From: Erigeron canadensis
Lineage: Eukaryota > Streptophyta > Magnoliopsida > Asterales > Asteraceae
Length of the DNA stretch: 64,000 nucleotides
Assembly: GCF_010389155.1 (NCBI RefSeq)
Contig: NC_057766.1
Coordinates: 28,281,516-28,345,515 of the forward strand
Direction of reading: 5' to 3'
Shown here: piece after piece, positions 38,717 to 50,045 of the stretch
How positions within the stretch are numbered: position 1 is the stretch's first letter
Layout of the letters: each line of letters starts with the position of its first letter
The notes under the pieces: model-generated
What the model was told of the DNA's origin: nothing
Database searches by the model: none
Seen by the model: the letters and a program-made list of their open reading frames with translations, nothing else
Made by a program: the position numbers and the translations under genes

Positions 38717-39120
38717 GCGATCATTTATCTATGAGTATCACAGTTAATCCGGCCGGGATAATACTCATTTTGTTTTAAACCGAAATCATAGCCAATAAGT
38801 ACAGTCGTAGAGAAGAACATCAACTCAGGACCCCCACTAGTCAAAACTATGACTCAAAATTCAAAACTAAATAAGCAATGATCAATTGACTAAGACAAAT
38901 TTTGTTACAATAATGTCTATACACCAATAAGCATGCTGAATGTAAATAATAGACAAACAAAATCTGAATACAGAGGAAAATTTTATTAAATATAATGACC
39001 CAATAAGTACAATATGCTATCAAATTAAATCTTTTGTGAGCCCCATCTTCGACACATGTCCTATGAAGATATTAGGAGGAAGACCTTTGGTCATCGGATC
39101 CGCTAGCATATCATTTGTAC

Positions 39121-42100
39121 TTATGTACTCAATACAAAGAACATTTTCCTCAACCGTTCGCGTACAAACAGATACATTGTATCGAGGTACAGTCCAGCGC
39201 TAGTCGAACTGTTACTGTTCGAGAAAGTTACGGCAGCTGAGTTATCACAGTAAAGCTTCAATGGTTTAGAAATAGAATTGACGATTTTAAGTCCACTGAC
39301 AAGGTTCCTTAACAACATCCCATGACAAGTGGCATTGTAAACGGCAATATATTCAGCCATCATGGTGGACGTTGCAGTCAGTTTCTGTTTATGACTCCGC
39401 CAAGAGATAGGTCCGCCAGCTAACATGAAAATATATCCAGAAGTAGATTTCTTATCTTCCTTGCTATTAGCAAAATCGGAATCTGAATATCCTATTACTT
39501 CTAAGTCATCACTCCTTCTAAAAGTTAGTTTGTAGTCTTTGGTCCCTTGCAGATATCGTAGAACCTTTTTAGCCGCTTCCCAGTGTGCCAATCCAGGATT
39601 AGACAAATAACGTCCTAGCATACCGGCGATGTAAGCGATATCTGGTCGAGTGCAGACTTGAGCATACATAATGCTCCCAACTACAGATGCATAAGGTATC
39701 ACCCTCATCTGCTCCTTTTCAATCTCAGTACTCGGGGTTTGGAAAGAACCAAATACGTCTCCTTTAACTACTGGAGCTACAGTAGGCGAGCAGTCCTGCA
39801 TTTTATAGCGTTCCAGAATACGGTCAATATAGGCCCTTTGAGAAAGACCCAGAACACCATTACGCCTATCCCGGTGTATTTCGATACCTATGACATAAGA
39901 GGCATCACCGAAATCTTTCATGTCAAAATTCTGCGAAAGCATGCGCTTCGTTTCATGCAGCATATCCAAGTTGTTACTTGCAAGTAGGATATCATCTACG
40001 TACAAAACGAGGATTATGAAGTTACTCCCACTGATCTTGAGATAGGTGCATTGATCCACTGGATTCTTTAAGAAGTCTTGTCCTTTCATGACTTCATCGA
40101 ACTTAAGGTACCATTGACGTGACGCTTGTTTCAACCCATATATGGACTTCTCCAACTTGCAGACCATGTGCTCTTTACCTTTTTGAATGAATCCTTCAGG
40201 CTGCCACATGTATACGTCTTCTTCCAAGTCTCCATTAAGAAAAGCGGTCTTGACATCCATCTGATGTAACTCAAGATCAAAATGAGCTACTAGTGCCATG
40301 ACGATCCTTAGGGAATCTTTACGAGACACAGGAGAAAAGGTCTCTTGATAATCAATTCCAGCCTTTTGAGTATAGCCTTTTGCAACCAGTCTAGCCTTAT
40401 AGCGTTCAACATTTCCATTCGTGTCTAGTTTGGTTTTGAAGACCCATTTACAACCTGTTGGTTTGGATCCTTCAGGAAGTTCAACCAAATCCCAAACGTC
40501 GTTATGTTTCATGGAATTAAGCACCTCAATCATGGCGTCATTCCATTTAGAGGCTTGGTCACTATTAATGGCTTCTTGATAAGAGGTAGGATCAGTAAGC
40601 TTTCCAATGTCCTCATCTTCAGCTAAGAAGGTGACATAATCATCAAAATTTGTGGCCCTTCGTTGCCTGGATGATCTTCTAAGCTGAATTTCGGGTTCTG
40701 TAACGGAAGGTACTTCATTATTCGCAGCATCAACATTATGATTAGGAGGAGGATTCTGATTAGGAGAAGGAGGATCATTGATATTAGCAGCGTTGTGATT
40801 AGAAGAAGGTTGATCAGTCGTTTGAGTAGCGTTGGGTACAAGAGGAATTATCGGAGGACTAATAACCAACGAGTGGTTTCCCCCCGCATCTTGTACTTCA
40901 TGCAAATCCAAGTTATGATTTGTCGTGCTCCCACTGATCTTTGAGTTCTCAAGAAAAGTAGCATGCTGCGTGTCAGTGATGGTAGTAGTATGGGAAGGAC
41001 AGTAAAACGGATAACCTTTTGAGTTATCTGGATAACCAACAAAGAAACATGTAATGGTTTTAGGGTCCAGTTTCTTTAGGTTTGGGTTATAGATTTTAGC
41101 TTCGGCAGGACAGCCCCATACTTTCATATATGCTAGACTTGGTTTCTTACTTGTCCAAATCTCATGAGGAGTTTTAGGGACAGATTTGGATGGAACCCTA
41201 TTGAGTATATGAACGGCTGTTTTTAAGGCCTCAGTCCAAAGGAAATTAGGTAAGTTGGTGTTGGCAAGCATACTTCTCACCATGTCCATTAAGGTTCGGT
41301 TTCTCCTTTCAGCAACACCATTTTGTTGAGAACCAGGCATGGTGTATTGGTTAATACTGCCATGGTCTTTGCAATAATTATGGAAAGGACCAGGAGCTTG
41401 ACCAATGGCAGTATGTCTGCCATAATATTCACCTCCCCTATCTGATCTTACAACTTTTATTTTACGATCGAGTTGGTTTTCAACCATAGTTTTATAATCA
41501 ATAAAAGTTTGTAAAGACTCAGATTTTTCCTTAATTAAATACAGGTGCATATAACGCGAATAATCGTCAATGAATGTAATAAATGATGTATGACCAGTGA
41601 TTGATGTGGAATAAGGGCCACTAATGTCAGTGTGTATTATTTCCAACAAGTTGGAACTCCTAGTGGCTCCTTTCTTGTTACCTTTAGCCATTTTGCCTTT
41701 AAGGCACTTAATACATGTTTCAAAATCACTGAAATCGAGAGAAGGTAAGATTCCATCTTTCATAAGTCGTCTCATGCGATCTTGTGAGATGTGGCCAAGA
41801 CGTTTATGCCACAACATAGAGGAATTCTCCAATTTCTTAGGTGATTTTGTCTTTGTTTTAGTTACATCATCAACATTAAGAGACAACAAAGACTGGGAAA
41901 ATTTATGATCTAGTTCTAATTTATACAGTAATTCATCCAAAAAACCACGACCAAGCAATTCATTATTTAAAGTAATAGCAATCTTGCCGCTACCATGAAT
42001 CATTACATAACCTTCAAGATCAAGTTTACCAATAGATACAAGATTCCGAGTAATTCTCGGTACATATAAGGTATCTACTAGTCTAATAGTCTTTCCGGTA

Positions 42101-42279
42101 CTCATATGTAAAATTAAAGTTCCCATGGCTTCGACATCTAAGAGATCACCACTTCCAACTCTAAGCTTTCTTTGGCCCTTTGGTAGCTTCTGGATTGTAA
42201 GGAATCCCTGCATTGAGTTGGTCACATGAACCATAGAACCAGAGTCACCCCACCATGTATTAATAGGTACATCAATCAT
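39121..42279 (-). pseudogene. Copia pol: protease, integrase, reverse transcriptase, RNase H
   Basis: An open frame of 1052 codons. Protease: [14 protein letters not shown] near the start. Pre-integrase and integrase: [43 protein letters not shown] and [12 protein letters not shown]. Reverse transcriptase: [20 protein letters not shown] and the catalytic [11 protein letters not shown]. RNase [21 protein letters not shown]. The order integrase before reverse transcriptase is Copia-type. The 3' end is abnormal: near 39155 the frame shifts by one base and stops at 39121. The expected tail ([19 protein letters not shown]) continues in another frame to about 39020. Upstream, an in-frame TGA separates it from gag. 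Confidence 0.93.
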
Positions 42280-42324
42280 AAAAAAATCAAATATTACATA
42301 AAGTACGTTACCTTTCTTAGCTAG

Positions 42325-43130
42325 TCATTCCATGAATTTAGGGCAATTTTTCTGAGTGTGCCCATTTGCACGACAGAATTTACAATGAAGTTTGCCACTC
42401 AAGGGATTAGAGCTAAAAGCAACTGCACCAGGATTGGTCTTAGGGACTTTATTTGCAGTCTTATTACCAGAATTACCAGATCTACCCTTCCTTTTCTTAG
42501 AATTAGCAGTGGTGGTAAGATGAACAGACTCAGGCTGTGCCAGTTTGAGGCGTTCCTCCTCTTGCACACACATCAAAATTAGATCACTCGTTGACCGCTT
42601 ATCCTTCATAGCATTGTAATTCACTTTGAAGGTGTCAAAAGGAGCAGGTAAGAATGTCATGAAATGCACAAGAAAGTTATCTGACACTTCCATTTCAAGG
42701 CTCTTAAGCTTATTAGCCATGTCAGTCATCTTCATGATGTGTTCACGAACACTACTGCTACCATCATATTTCAGAGTAAGCATTTGCAGCATCAAGTTAC
42801 TTGCCAACGCCTTTGATGATCCCTTGAAATGATCCTCTACAGATTTGAGGTATTCCTTCACTTTGTCAGAATCAGGAATTGCTCCTCGGATACTGAGGTT
42901 GATTGTGTTCTTGACTAGCATAGTGATAAGCGATTCGCCTTTTCCCATCTATCATAAGCCGCCTTCTGTTCCCTAGTGGATTGCTCAGTAACGGCAGCAG
43001 GTTCATCCTGATGAATGGCAAGGTCGTAATCTAACATGCCTAGAGTCAGCATCAGTTGATCCTTCCAAGAAGCGAAGTTCGCGCCAGTGAGTGGCTCAAT
43101 GCCAAAGTTAGGTACTGACAGTGGAGATAA
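42325..43130 (-). pseudogene. Copia gag, frameshifted
   Basis: The main open part (42325-42948) has NLSIRGAIPDSDKVKEYL, a capsid-like helix region and a zinc knuckle CKFCRANGHTQKNC near the end. The N-terminal part, with GANFASWKDQLMLTLGMLD and YDRWEKANRLSL, lies just upstream in another frame. A one-base loss near 42915 separates the two. At 42325-42327 a TGA stands before WLAKKG-like codons that continue in frame into pol, so gag and pol look like one former frame cut by a nonsense change. The real start codon is not evident. Confidence 0.88.
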
Positions 43131-43627
43131 AGAGGATATGAATTTACGATATGAGTTAAAGAAGGTTATTATAGTGACGTAGTTAGCTGTGTAAAGCGGA
43201 CTAAGTGAGATCTGTTAGAGTAATGGAACTAAATTAAGTATGCCTAATGTTCCTAAAGTTATGAGACTGTGACCATTACATTAATGAAGCAAGTGATAAA
43301 CTATGTTTATAGTAAACACCAAAACCATAAGCTAAAATTAGGCTCCACTTAGATGTTACATCACCTTTGGGCAGAAGTAACTAATATCTAAGCGAAAAAC
43401 ATGAGCTTTAGGTTCGTGCAACACAACACTTATCTTTTGACCTTTGGGCACAAAATTAAGCATCGTGTATTTTATGCATGAAAAAGAGTTCCTTTTGCCA
43501 CACATAACATATTAAATCACCTTTGGGCAGAATTAATATGTTAAGTGTTTATTATGCAAAAGGGAAAGAAAACGCAACACGAGAATCATATTTGACCTTT
43601 GGGCACAAACAATGAAACCATGTATTA

Positions 43628-43710
43628 GTGCGAAGCCCCCAAGCATTACGGGGGTCCGGGGGCAGCGCCCCTGGAAGCGGGGTCCAAGGGGCAGAGCCCC
43701 TGGCTGGGAT
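43628..43710. repeat. GC-rich hairpin block in the Copia leader
   Basis: The block has repeated GGGGTCC and GGGGCAG(C/A)GCCCCTGG words that pair with each other. It stands out sharply in AT-rich surroundings. It lies between the 5' LTR side and gag in the untranslated leader. Confidence 0.65.
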
Positions 43711-43849
43711 CGAGCTGGTAAAGTACTATGGTAAAAATGTATTAGAAAAAATTATTTCTGAAAAATTAGAGAAAAATTTGACCATAAAATTATGGGGTTA
43801 TTTTAAGGTCAAGGTTGTTATTTTAAGGCCGTTTTTCAGATTTTGATAA

Positions 43850-44640
43850 AGACTAAATCAAAAGACGACTTAGGTTAACTCAAAATCAAATTCAATAAAG
43901 ACTAAATCAAAATCGACTAAGATTAATGTCGAATTCAATAGAGACTTAATCAAAAAACGACTTGAGTTAACGTCGAATTGAATAAAGTCTAAATCAAAAA
44001 TTAATATACGGTCGAGTTCGACTAGCTTGAGGTCGAACTCAACTAGCTTGAGTCGAAATTGACTAGCTCGTGGTTTAGCCAAGACTTATGATCGAAGTTT
44101 AGCCAGCTTGAGGGTCGATTAGCACGACAATTTAGGTCGAGGTTCGACTAGTGCAAGATGAGGTCGAGGTTAAGCTAGGTCGAGGTCGAGGTTAGGCTAG
44201 GTTGAGCTCGAGGTCGAGCCTAAGGTCGAGGCTAGTTATGGTCAAGGTTAAGGTCGAGCTTAGGCTAGGTCGAGGTCAAGCTTAGGCAGGTCGAGGTCGA
44301 GCTTAGGCGGATCGAGGTCGAGGTTAGGCAGCTTTAGGTCGAGGTTAGAAGCTAGGTCGAGCTCGAGCTCGACATGGAGGTTAGGTCGAGGTCGAGGTCG
44401 ATGTTAAGCTAGCTAGGTCGACGCTGCCAGAACTTAGGACGAGGTCGAGGCTGCCATGTTCAGTTCGAGGTTAGCTAGCTAAAATGCAGCTCGACATGGA
44501 GGTTAGGCCGAGGTTAGCAGCACCTTCTTGAGGTCGAGGCCGAGCTGTTTAGTTAACATCGAATTCGAGTTGTTTAGTCCATTGGTCGAGCTCGAGGGGA
44601 GGATTAAGGTCGAGCTCGAGTGAAAAACACGAATTACTTA
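43850..44640. repeat. Degenerate GGTCGAGGTT repeat array in the Copia leader
   Basis: About 800 bp are made of irregular variants of AGGTCGAGGTTAGG and GGTCGAGCTCGAG with no fixed period, shading into GACTAAATCAAAATCGACT variants at the left. Short ORFs across it are by-products of the repetition. It is the most repetitive and least AT-rich part of the element. Confidence 0.85.
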
Positions 44641-44861
44641 TCAAATTTTAGAGTAATTAGGATCAAACTCAAAGAAATTCGTTGAGTTTTATCAAGAACA
44701 CGAAGAACACAATTAAGATTCTTCAATTTTTTAAGAAAAAACGAGGCTTTTTATGATCAAAATTATAACCAAAACCTTATTATCGTTTATTAAAATCACG
44801 TTTTTTTAATTTTATAAACCATTTTCGGTTTTAATAATAATACGAATCAAGAAAACATAAA

Positions 44862-44879
44862 CCTTTGCTCTGATGCCAG
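44862..44879 (-). other. Copia primer-binding site (initiator tRNA-Met type)
   Basis: Read on the minus strand directly after the 5' LTR: CTGGCATCAGAGCAAAGG. It is one base from the TGGTATCAGAGC motif that many plant Copia elements use to prime on the 3' end of initiator tRNA-Met. Confidence 0.8.
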
Positions 44880-44880
44880 A

Positions 44881-45326
44881 TGTTGGAAATAATATGATTC
44901 ATATTAATTAATATAATGAAAAACATGATTAAGATTACCTGAAGATCCTGAGGAACCTGTTAGTTGATTTAGCATACGTGCCATTGTGATCGGTTCCCAA
45001 ATTAAGATGATTATGGATTAGATGGGGAAGAAGAGAAAACACACACAAATAATGGGGCAGCCGAAATTAGTGATTGATTAGTCACTAATGACTTAATTAT
45101 GTTATATTTATATATATAACATTTATACTTAGCCCCCTTGGTGTTTTGTGTGATGTGTATTATAAGTCTCTTTAATTCTAATCACCTAATGAGAAACCCT
45201 ATATTATGTTATTAATGGTAAATACGCCCATCGTATATTTACCGACATAAGGATTTTAATTATTTGTCAATTATCATATCGGACTGATATATGATCGGTG
45301 AAGGTTACAACTACGTGAGTCCAACA
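44881..45326 (-). repeat. Copia 5' LTR
   Basis: 446 bp, the mate of 38254-38699, with the same TGTTGG/CCAACA ends. Promoter and start of the element's transcript should lie here, read leftwards. Confidence 0.95.
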
Positions 45327-45331
45327 ATATA

Positions 45332-45818
45332 CACATCGTCTAATTTAATGGATAGAAAGACCGAAACAAAATACTTGCCTTAGAGTAGTATTGACAGAAG
45401 CAAGAAGAGCATTATGTATAAGAAACATTTTAGAAAAAGCGGTACAACTACGGAAATTTTCTAATCAAGGGAACATAACATGATCGAACTTCTAAATTTG
45501 GTCATCCAAAGATAGTTTATTTAGTAAGGTTCAAACCCGAGACCTCAGAATACATAAAAAAAGAAAAAAGAAAAGAAAGAGGGAGTGGTTAATAATTACA
45601 AGTGAAGAAGCCCTAAATTTTCAAATTAGGATTGGATGTTTAGAGTGTCTCCAAGACCTTGGAGATTAAAGTTGTCTACCAACACCCTAATTATTTCAAA
45701 ACAAAAACAAAAAAACACGAACCAAATTTCTAACCAAAAAAAAAAAAGTTTCTTACAAACTTCAATTTGATGGATGGAAAATTGAAAAGAAAGCTTACAG
45801 GGGAACCAGTCAACAGAT
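45332..45818 (-). pseudogene. THEP1 pseudogene, 5' part (exons 1-3)
   Basis: It continues the copy interrupted by Copia. An exon 3 remnant is at 45379-45411, with most of the exon deleted. Exon 2 is near 45603-45693, with several substitutions and a lost base inside the Walker A segment. An exon 1 stub is near 45799-45815, without the start codon. Introns are retained, so this was a DNA-level duplication. Confidence 0.85.
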
Positions 45819-45889
45819 GATAATATTTATTTACTTGATATATTTTGTATTCTATAAATTAAACTGAAGAGAAAAATTATCAACAATAT

Positions 45890-45971
45890 TTGCTGTAGCA
45901 CAATCAACTGTTTATTCAATTGAACACGGCTCTTTTAATCAAGGAGTCCCGGGTTCAAGTACTGGCAGCGG
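45890..45971 (+). ncRNA. tRNA-like unit, copy D
   Basis: The unit sits in the same position relative to the THEP1 pseudogene as copy A does to the intact gene. The outer stem TTGCTG/CAGCGG pairs through G-T wobbles. Inner stem TGTT/AACA is kept. The T-arm (CCGGG-TTCAAGT-ACTGG) has one mismatch and one wobble. Five Ts follow at 45978-45982. It is more decayed than copies C, E and F. Confidence 0.42.
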
Positions 45972-46256
45972 ATATGATTTTTGTAATTCCTTATTATTTT
46001 ATTTTTTTGTCATCAATTATATGATTATTTACCCAATTTTAGCTCAACAAAATAGACTTCGGTAGGTGGAAACTGACTTGCCATGAGTTTATCAAAATTC
46101 AGCAAAGACAATCGATACATATAAATTTGTCATGTGATCAGAAGGTACCGTAAGCGATATCTTTCCCCATGATCAATTCATACGCGGCCAACACATGATG
46201 AACCTTGATACATTGATTAATTATCCGCAATAATGACAATATATCTTTTAAGTTAA

Positions 46257-46721
46257 CTAGCTAATTAACCCGGGTTTAACCCGGGCATATCAATCAAAGT
46301 TCTATAAAAACACATTTTCGCCACCGAAGTTGCGATAGTTTAACAGTACTCGTATCCTCAAAAGTCAAAATAGTACATCATATAAGTTATAATTAGTTTA
46401 TTAACTTGCATAATATGTGGATAATTAAAATCTGTTATGACAAAATTATTTAGATTATGAAACTTAAAAGACAATGTATAATTTATTAGTGTTTTGTCAT
46501 TAAAAAATTAAAAAATATATATTTTTTTAAAAATAACATTATAAAATAACAAAAATAAAAATGTAATAAATTGTAAGAAGAAAAGTGATTGTGACATCAT
46601 AAATAATTTTTAAAAAAAATAAAACTTAATTTTAAGAAATAATTTGGATGTGACAAATAAGCAATATTTATAGAATGATGATGTCACAACAATCCTCTTT
46701 TATTTAACATAAAGATAAAGA
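46257..46721 (-). mobile_element. Non-autonomous Helitron
   Basis: Read on the minus strand: it starts TCTTTATCTTTATG after an A at the right. It ends with the hairpin CCCGGG-ttaaa-CCCGGG, then TTAATTAG and CTAG before a T at the left. It has 465 bp and no coding capacity. The 3' end is closely related to those at 47555 and 21839. Confidence 0.7.
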
Positions 46722-46960
46722 TTATAAATTTAAATTAAAATTAAAATCTTTTAACTTGATAGTCGATCCTTTTTCTATTGATGACATAATTTATTATTTA
46801 TTTAGTTTCCAAAATCGATTATAACTCCTAAACTTATATATACTCAATCCCGTTTTGCTTTTGTTCCAATCATTCTTTAGTTTACAAAGAAATTAAAACA
46901 AAGGTACTTTTTCTTTTAGTTTGGTGATGTACGTTGTTGGTCGGCAACAATAGATAAGCA

Positions 46961-47058
46961 AATGGTTGTTTTTGCTTACTTCCATCCGAGGGAAAGCATG
47001 AAGATAGGCAATGGTTGTTTTTGCTTACTTCCATCCGAGGGAAAGCATGAAGATAGGC
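46961..47058. repeat. Tandem 49-bp duplication
   Basis: Two identical 49-base units (46961-47009 and 47010-47058) begin AATGGTTGTTTTTGC and end AAGATAGGC. Perfect identity means a very recent slippage or unequal exchange. Confidence 0.92.
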
Positions 47059-47479
47059 AAGGTTGAATAATTTTTTACATAAGATCTTGCAATTTCTGGT
47101 GTTTATTAGATATGCTTTTGTGAACTTTTTTTAGATATTTATACTATTAAGTAATATTATATTGTTAGTCTGCACATGTTTACCAATTCATAAAAGTGTA
47201 CTTTCTAACACACGTTATTAGTTGTTATCATCACAATTACTATGGTTTAATTTGATTCTAACGGAATAATATATTAAATCAAAGTTAATGATTATATGTT
47301 AATTATATTTTCACTTGGCACCCCTTAAAATACTTTCACATTCACTACCTCTTTAACCTTAATGATTAAATTACACTATCAATCTTTTATGTTTTAAAAT
47401 ATGTCCATTAACCATTTACATCAATTATATACACAACTCAACGTCGCTCCATCACCAACCATCGCCCAGCCATCACACC

Positions 47480-47523
47480 GTCGCCGCCACGACTTCCGCC
47501 GCATCGCGCGGGTACCGTGCTAG
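47480..47523 (+). mobile_element. Helitron 3' end
   Basis: Hairpin CCGC-ATCGC-GCGG, then GTACCGTG and CTAG (47520-47523) before T. The 5' end is not located. Confidence 0.45.
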
Positions 47524-47554
47524 TATGTTTTAAAAAAAGTACTTTATATATATA

Positions 47555-47947
47555 CTAGTTAATTAACCCGGGTTCAACCCGGACATGTTAATTAAAATTT
47601 TAAAGTTATAAAATATATTAAAAATTTGTGTAATATTTGTTCTTAAAACATTATAACTTGATATAAATCTAATAAGTCAACTAACACAATAATTATATAG
47701 TTAATAAATCAACTAATAAAAAAAAATATTTTATTTGTAATATTATATAAGAAAGAACTTTTATTCTTTAAATAAATGATTAATATTTTATTAAACATGT
47801 AAAGGGTTATTTTCATTTTATCTATATATGACATCATAATTAAATAAAATGTTTTTTAAGGTGAAATATAGATTTGTCATATAAAATTTTTTTTAAAAAT
47901 ACTTATACAACCTTCTTTTATTATATATAGATATATAGAGATAGAGA
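47555..47947 (-). mobile_element. Non-autonomous Helitron
   Basis: On the minus strand it starts TCTCTATCTCTATATATC after an A. It ends with the CCGGGTTGAACCCGG hairpin, then GTTAATTAA and CTAG before T. It is 393 bp with no ORF. It is the same family as the 46257-46721 element, which lies about 830 bp to the left. Confidence 0.7.
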
Positions 47948-48276
47948 TTAGTAGCATCATTAAAAGTTCAAAATGAATTAGGCTCATAAGATACTACAAT
48001 CAGAAACCAATTCTTTAAGCCTGACAACTAATCATCATACCATTCTTTTTTCTCGGATGATAAATTACAGCCAAAGTGTAAGAACGATTTTAATACAAGT
48101 TTCATAGTTTTCATATACACATGAAATCGAGCCAAAGATTTGTCGGGCAATCTTGACAAGATAAAATATATATACAGTATCTATTTAAATATTCAGATGT
48201 ACTTCGGTTTGCTTAGCTAAAAACCTCTTACTTGACCCTTTAAATAAATTTGAAGCAAGAAATAATCAAAAAAGTT

Positions 48277-48357
48277 CTGCTGTAGCACAATCAACTCTTG
48301 ATATGATTCTCAAGCCGGCTACTTAATTGTAGTCCCAGGTTCAAGTCCTGGCAGCGG
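48277..48357 (+). ncRNA. tRNA-like unit, copy E
   Basis: Outer stem CTGCTG/CAGCGG has one G-T wobble. Hairpin CTTGA-n8-TCAAG is perfect. The next hairpin reads CTAC-TTAATT-GTAG, where copies C and F have CTCC, with a matching change on the other arm in F. The T-arm CCAGG-TTCAAGT-CCTGG is perfect. Nine Ts follow at 48369-48377. A TATA-like TTAAATAAAT lies about 30-38 bases upstream and a CAA triplet shortly before the start, as in plant tRNA genes. Confidence 0.52.
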
Positions 48358-49063
48358 AAAAATGTATCTTTTTTTTTATAGTGTAGTTTTTTTCCTAACA
48401 CCTAATAGTTTGACCAAATTGTTTATACTTCGTATACATGATAACTTTATGATTCAAATCTGTAATTTGACTAGATTTTTTATTCTTAATTTCTTTTCTT
48501 CATCATGATTTTTACCCAATAATTTTACTAAATTTATTTATATTTCTTTTTTCTTCTCATGATATCTTTCGCCATGTCTTCGTACCAAAGACATGAGTCT
48601 TGATGCATTGATTATCCAACAAAAATCCGTAAGTAACCAAGATTTAGTGATGATGTCGCCGTAAAATGTTGTCGCCAAAAGGTTTTAAAAACGACATGCT
48701 GTCCGGAGGGATAGTGACGACATTAGGCATTGCAAAAAGTTTCTTTTCTTATAGTTCAAGCGCATATTGGATACACTCAAAGAAGCCTGGCAATTGATCA
48801 TATATTTCTGTTTCAACAAAGAGTAATTCATTAAGGTTTTATTTAATTATTATTTCAATGTAAAACCCCTAGTTAAATATAACATAAAAATTTAATTATA
48901 TTTCTATGTAATATGGTTAAGATTTTGGTACACATGTAACTTAACATCAATCATTATATTATCAACTGTTTCTTGCAGTGAGGCAGCAATAAGAAGATTC
49001 ATTTTCTAATAGCCTGTTACTTGTCTGTATAAAAAAACTTGATGGAAGAACTATTAACAAAAT

Positions 49064-49099
49064 CTGTTGTAGCACAATTAACTCTTGAATTGATACATG
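49064..49099 (+). repeat. tRNA-like unit, 5' half only
   Basis: CTGTTGTAGCACAATTAACT and CTTGAATTG are present. The sequence then passes directly into THEP1 intron 4-derived sequence, so a recombination joined the two modules. Confidence 0.6.
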
Positions 49100-49103
49100 A
49101 AAC

Positions 49104-50045
49104 GACTAAAATGAATCTCTTCAGTTAGTAAGGTAAAGATTACAGTTTGACCTTTGAGGTCAAACATCTTTGATATTCATAGTTAAATAGTTTAATCATG
49201 CTACATGTCAGTACAACTTTTTTACATATTTGTAAGTTTGCTAAAATTTCTGGTGTTTGTAAATTTTTTCTTGGTTATTTATCGATGCCAATTTAGTTTT
49301 ATAGTGGAAATCATATAGGGGTATTTGACCATTAAAGTCAAAGTATATTACTTTCCAGGAGAATGAAAATGGTTACAATGCATCTCTTCACCTATTCTGA
49401 CTTGCAATATTAAGTACCACACGTATCCTGAAATCCATGAATGCAAGTGGTATACTGCATTCAGGTTATAATCACGGAGCCAAACAAACGACGAGGTATC
49501 CTTGTTAAGGTTACTCAGGATAGGCGAGTTTATAACCTTGATCAAGAGGGTGTTTGGGTCAGCTTATTTTCGTTTGACTTATATTTAATAAGCCTCCGTT
49601 TTTGTGGTACATACACCGTATATTTTTGGAACGATGAGCTCATCGTGAGTTGTAATTGCACAATAAGCATGTAAGCTCAAAAATAAGTGAGAAGAAAAAC
49701 TTATATATATCAACTTAAACACCCCTTTATCGAGGTATTCCCTTGGTCATTTTCGAACCTTTAACTTGCTTATCCCAAGCGAGGTTCAAACCCGCGACCT
49801 CGAAAACATAAAAAAAAAGAAAAAGAAAGAGGGAGTGGCTAATACGATTACAAGTGACAAATTAAGCCCTGGAATTTTAGATTTGGATTGGATGTTTTGA
49901 GTTTGGAGATTAAAGTAGTTTATGAATCCCCAGATTATTTCAAATTAAAACAAAATTACGAATCAGGTTTCTAACAACACAGGACGAGTAACCAGACAGC
50001 ACTTTGCACCTGGATTTACTGTCATTATAATCTGGTTTGTGAGAT
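49104..50045 (-). pseudogene. THEP1 remnant, third copy
   Basis: It begins with sequence from the intron beyond exon 5. It lacks recognisable exons 6 and 5 and exon 4 is unclear. It keeps traces of exon 2 (about 49852-49920, with deletions) and exon 1 (about 49985-50020). A MITE-like stretch with GGGTGTTTGGG and AAACACCCC ends lies inside at about 49548-49727. It is far decayed. Confidence 0.7.

Larger units (their letters stand above)
38254..45326 (-). mobile_element. Ty1/Copia LTR retrotransposon, 7073 bp
   Basis: Flanking 5-bp target duplications ATATA are at 38249-38253 and 45327-45331. The two 446-bp LTRs begin TGTTGG and end CCAACA. The coding strand is minus, so the 5' LTR is at the right. 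A primer-binding site, a polypurine tract, gag and pol are all present in order. The LTRs differ at 5 of 446 positions, so the insertion is young. The element interrupts a THEP1 pseudogene. Its own reading frames carry three disabling changes, so it is not autonomous as it stands. Confidence 0.96.

Noticed and set aside
42358..42582. Plus-strand open frame over gag
   Set aside because: Antisense shadow of the Copia gag zinc-knuckle region.
43870..44082. 70-codon frame rich in DLxxxxFD
   Set aside because: It is a by-product of the degenerate repeat array in the Copia leader.
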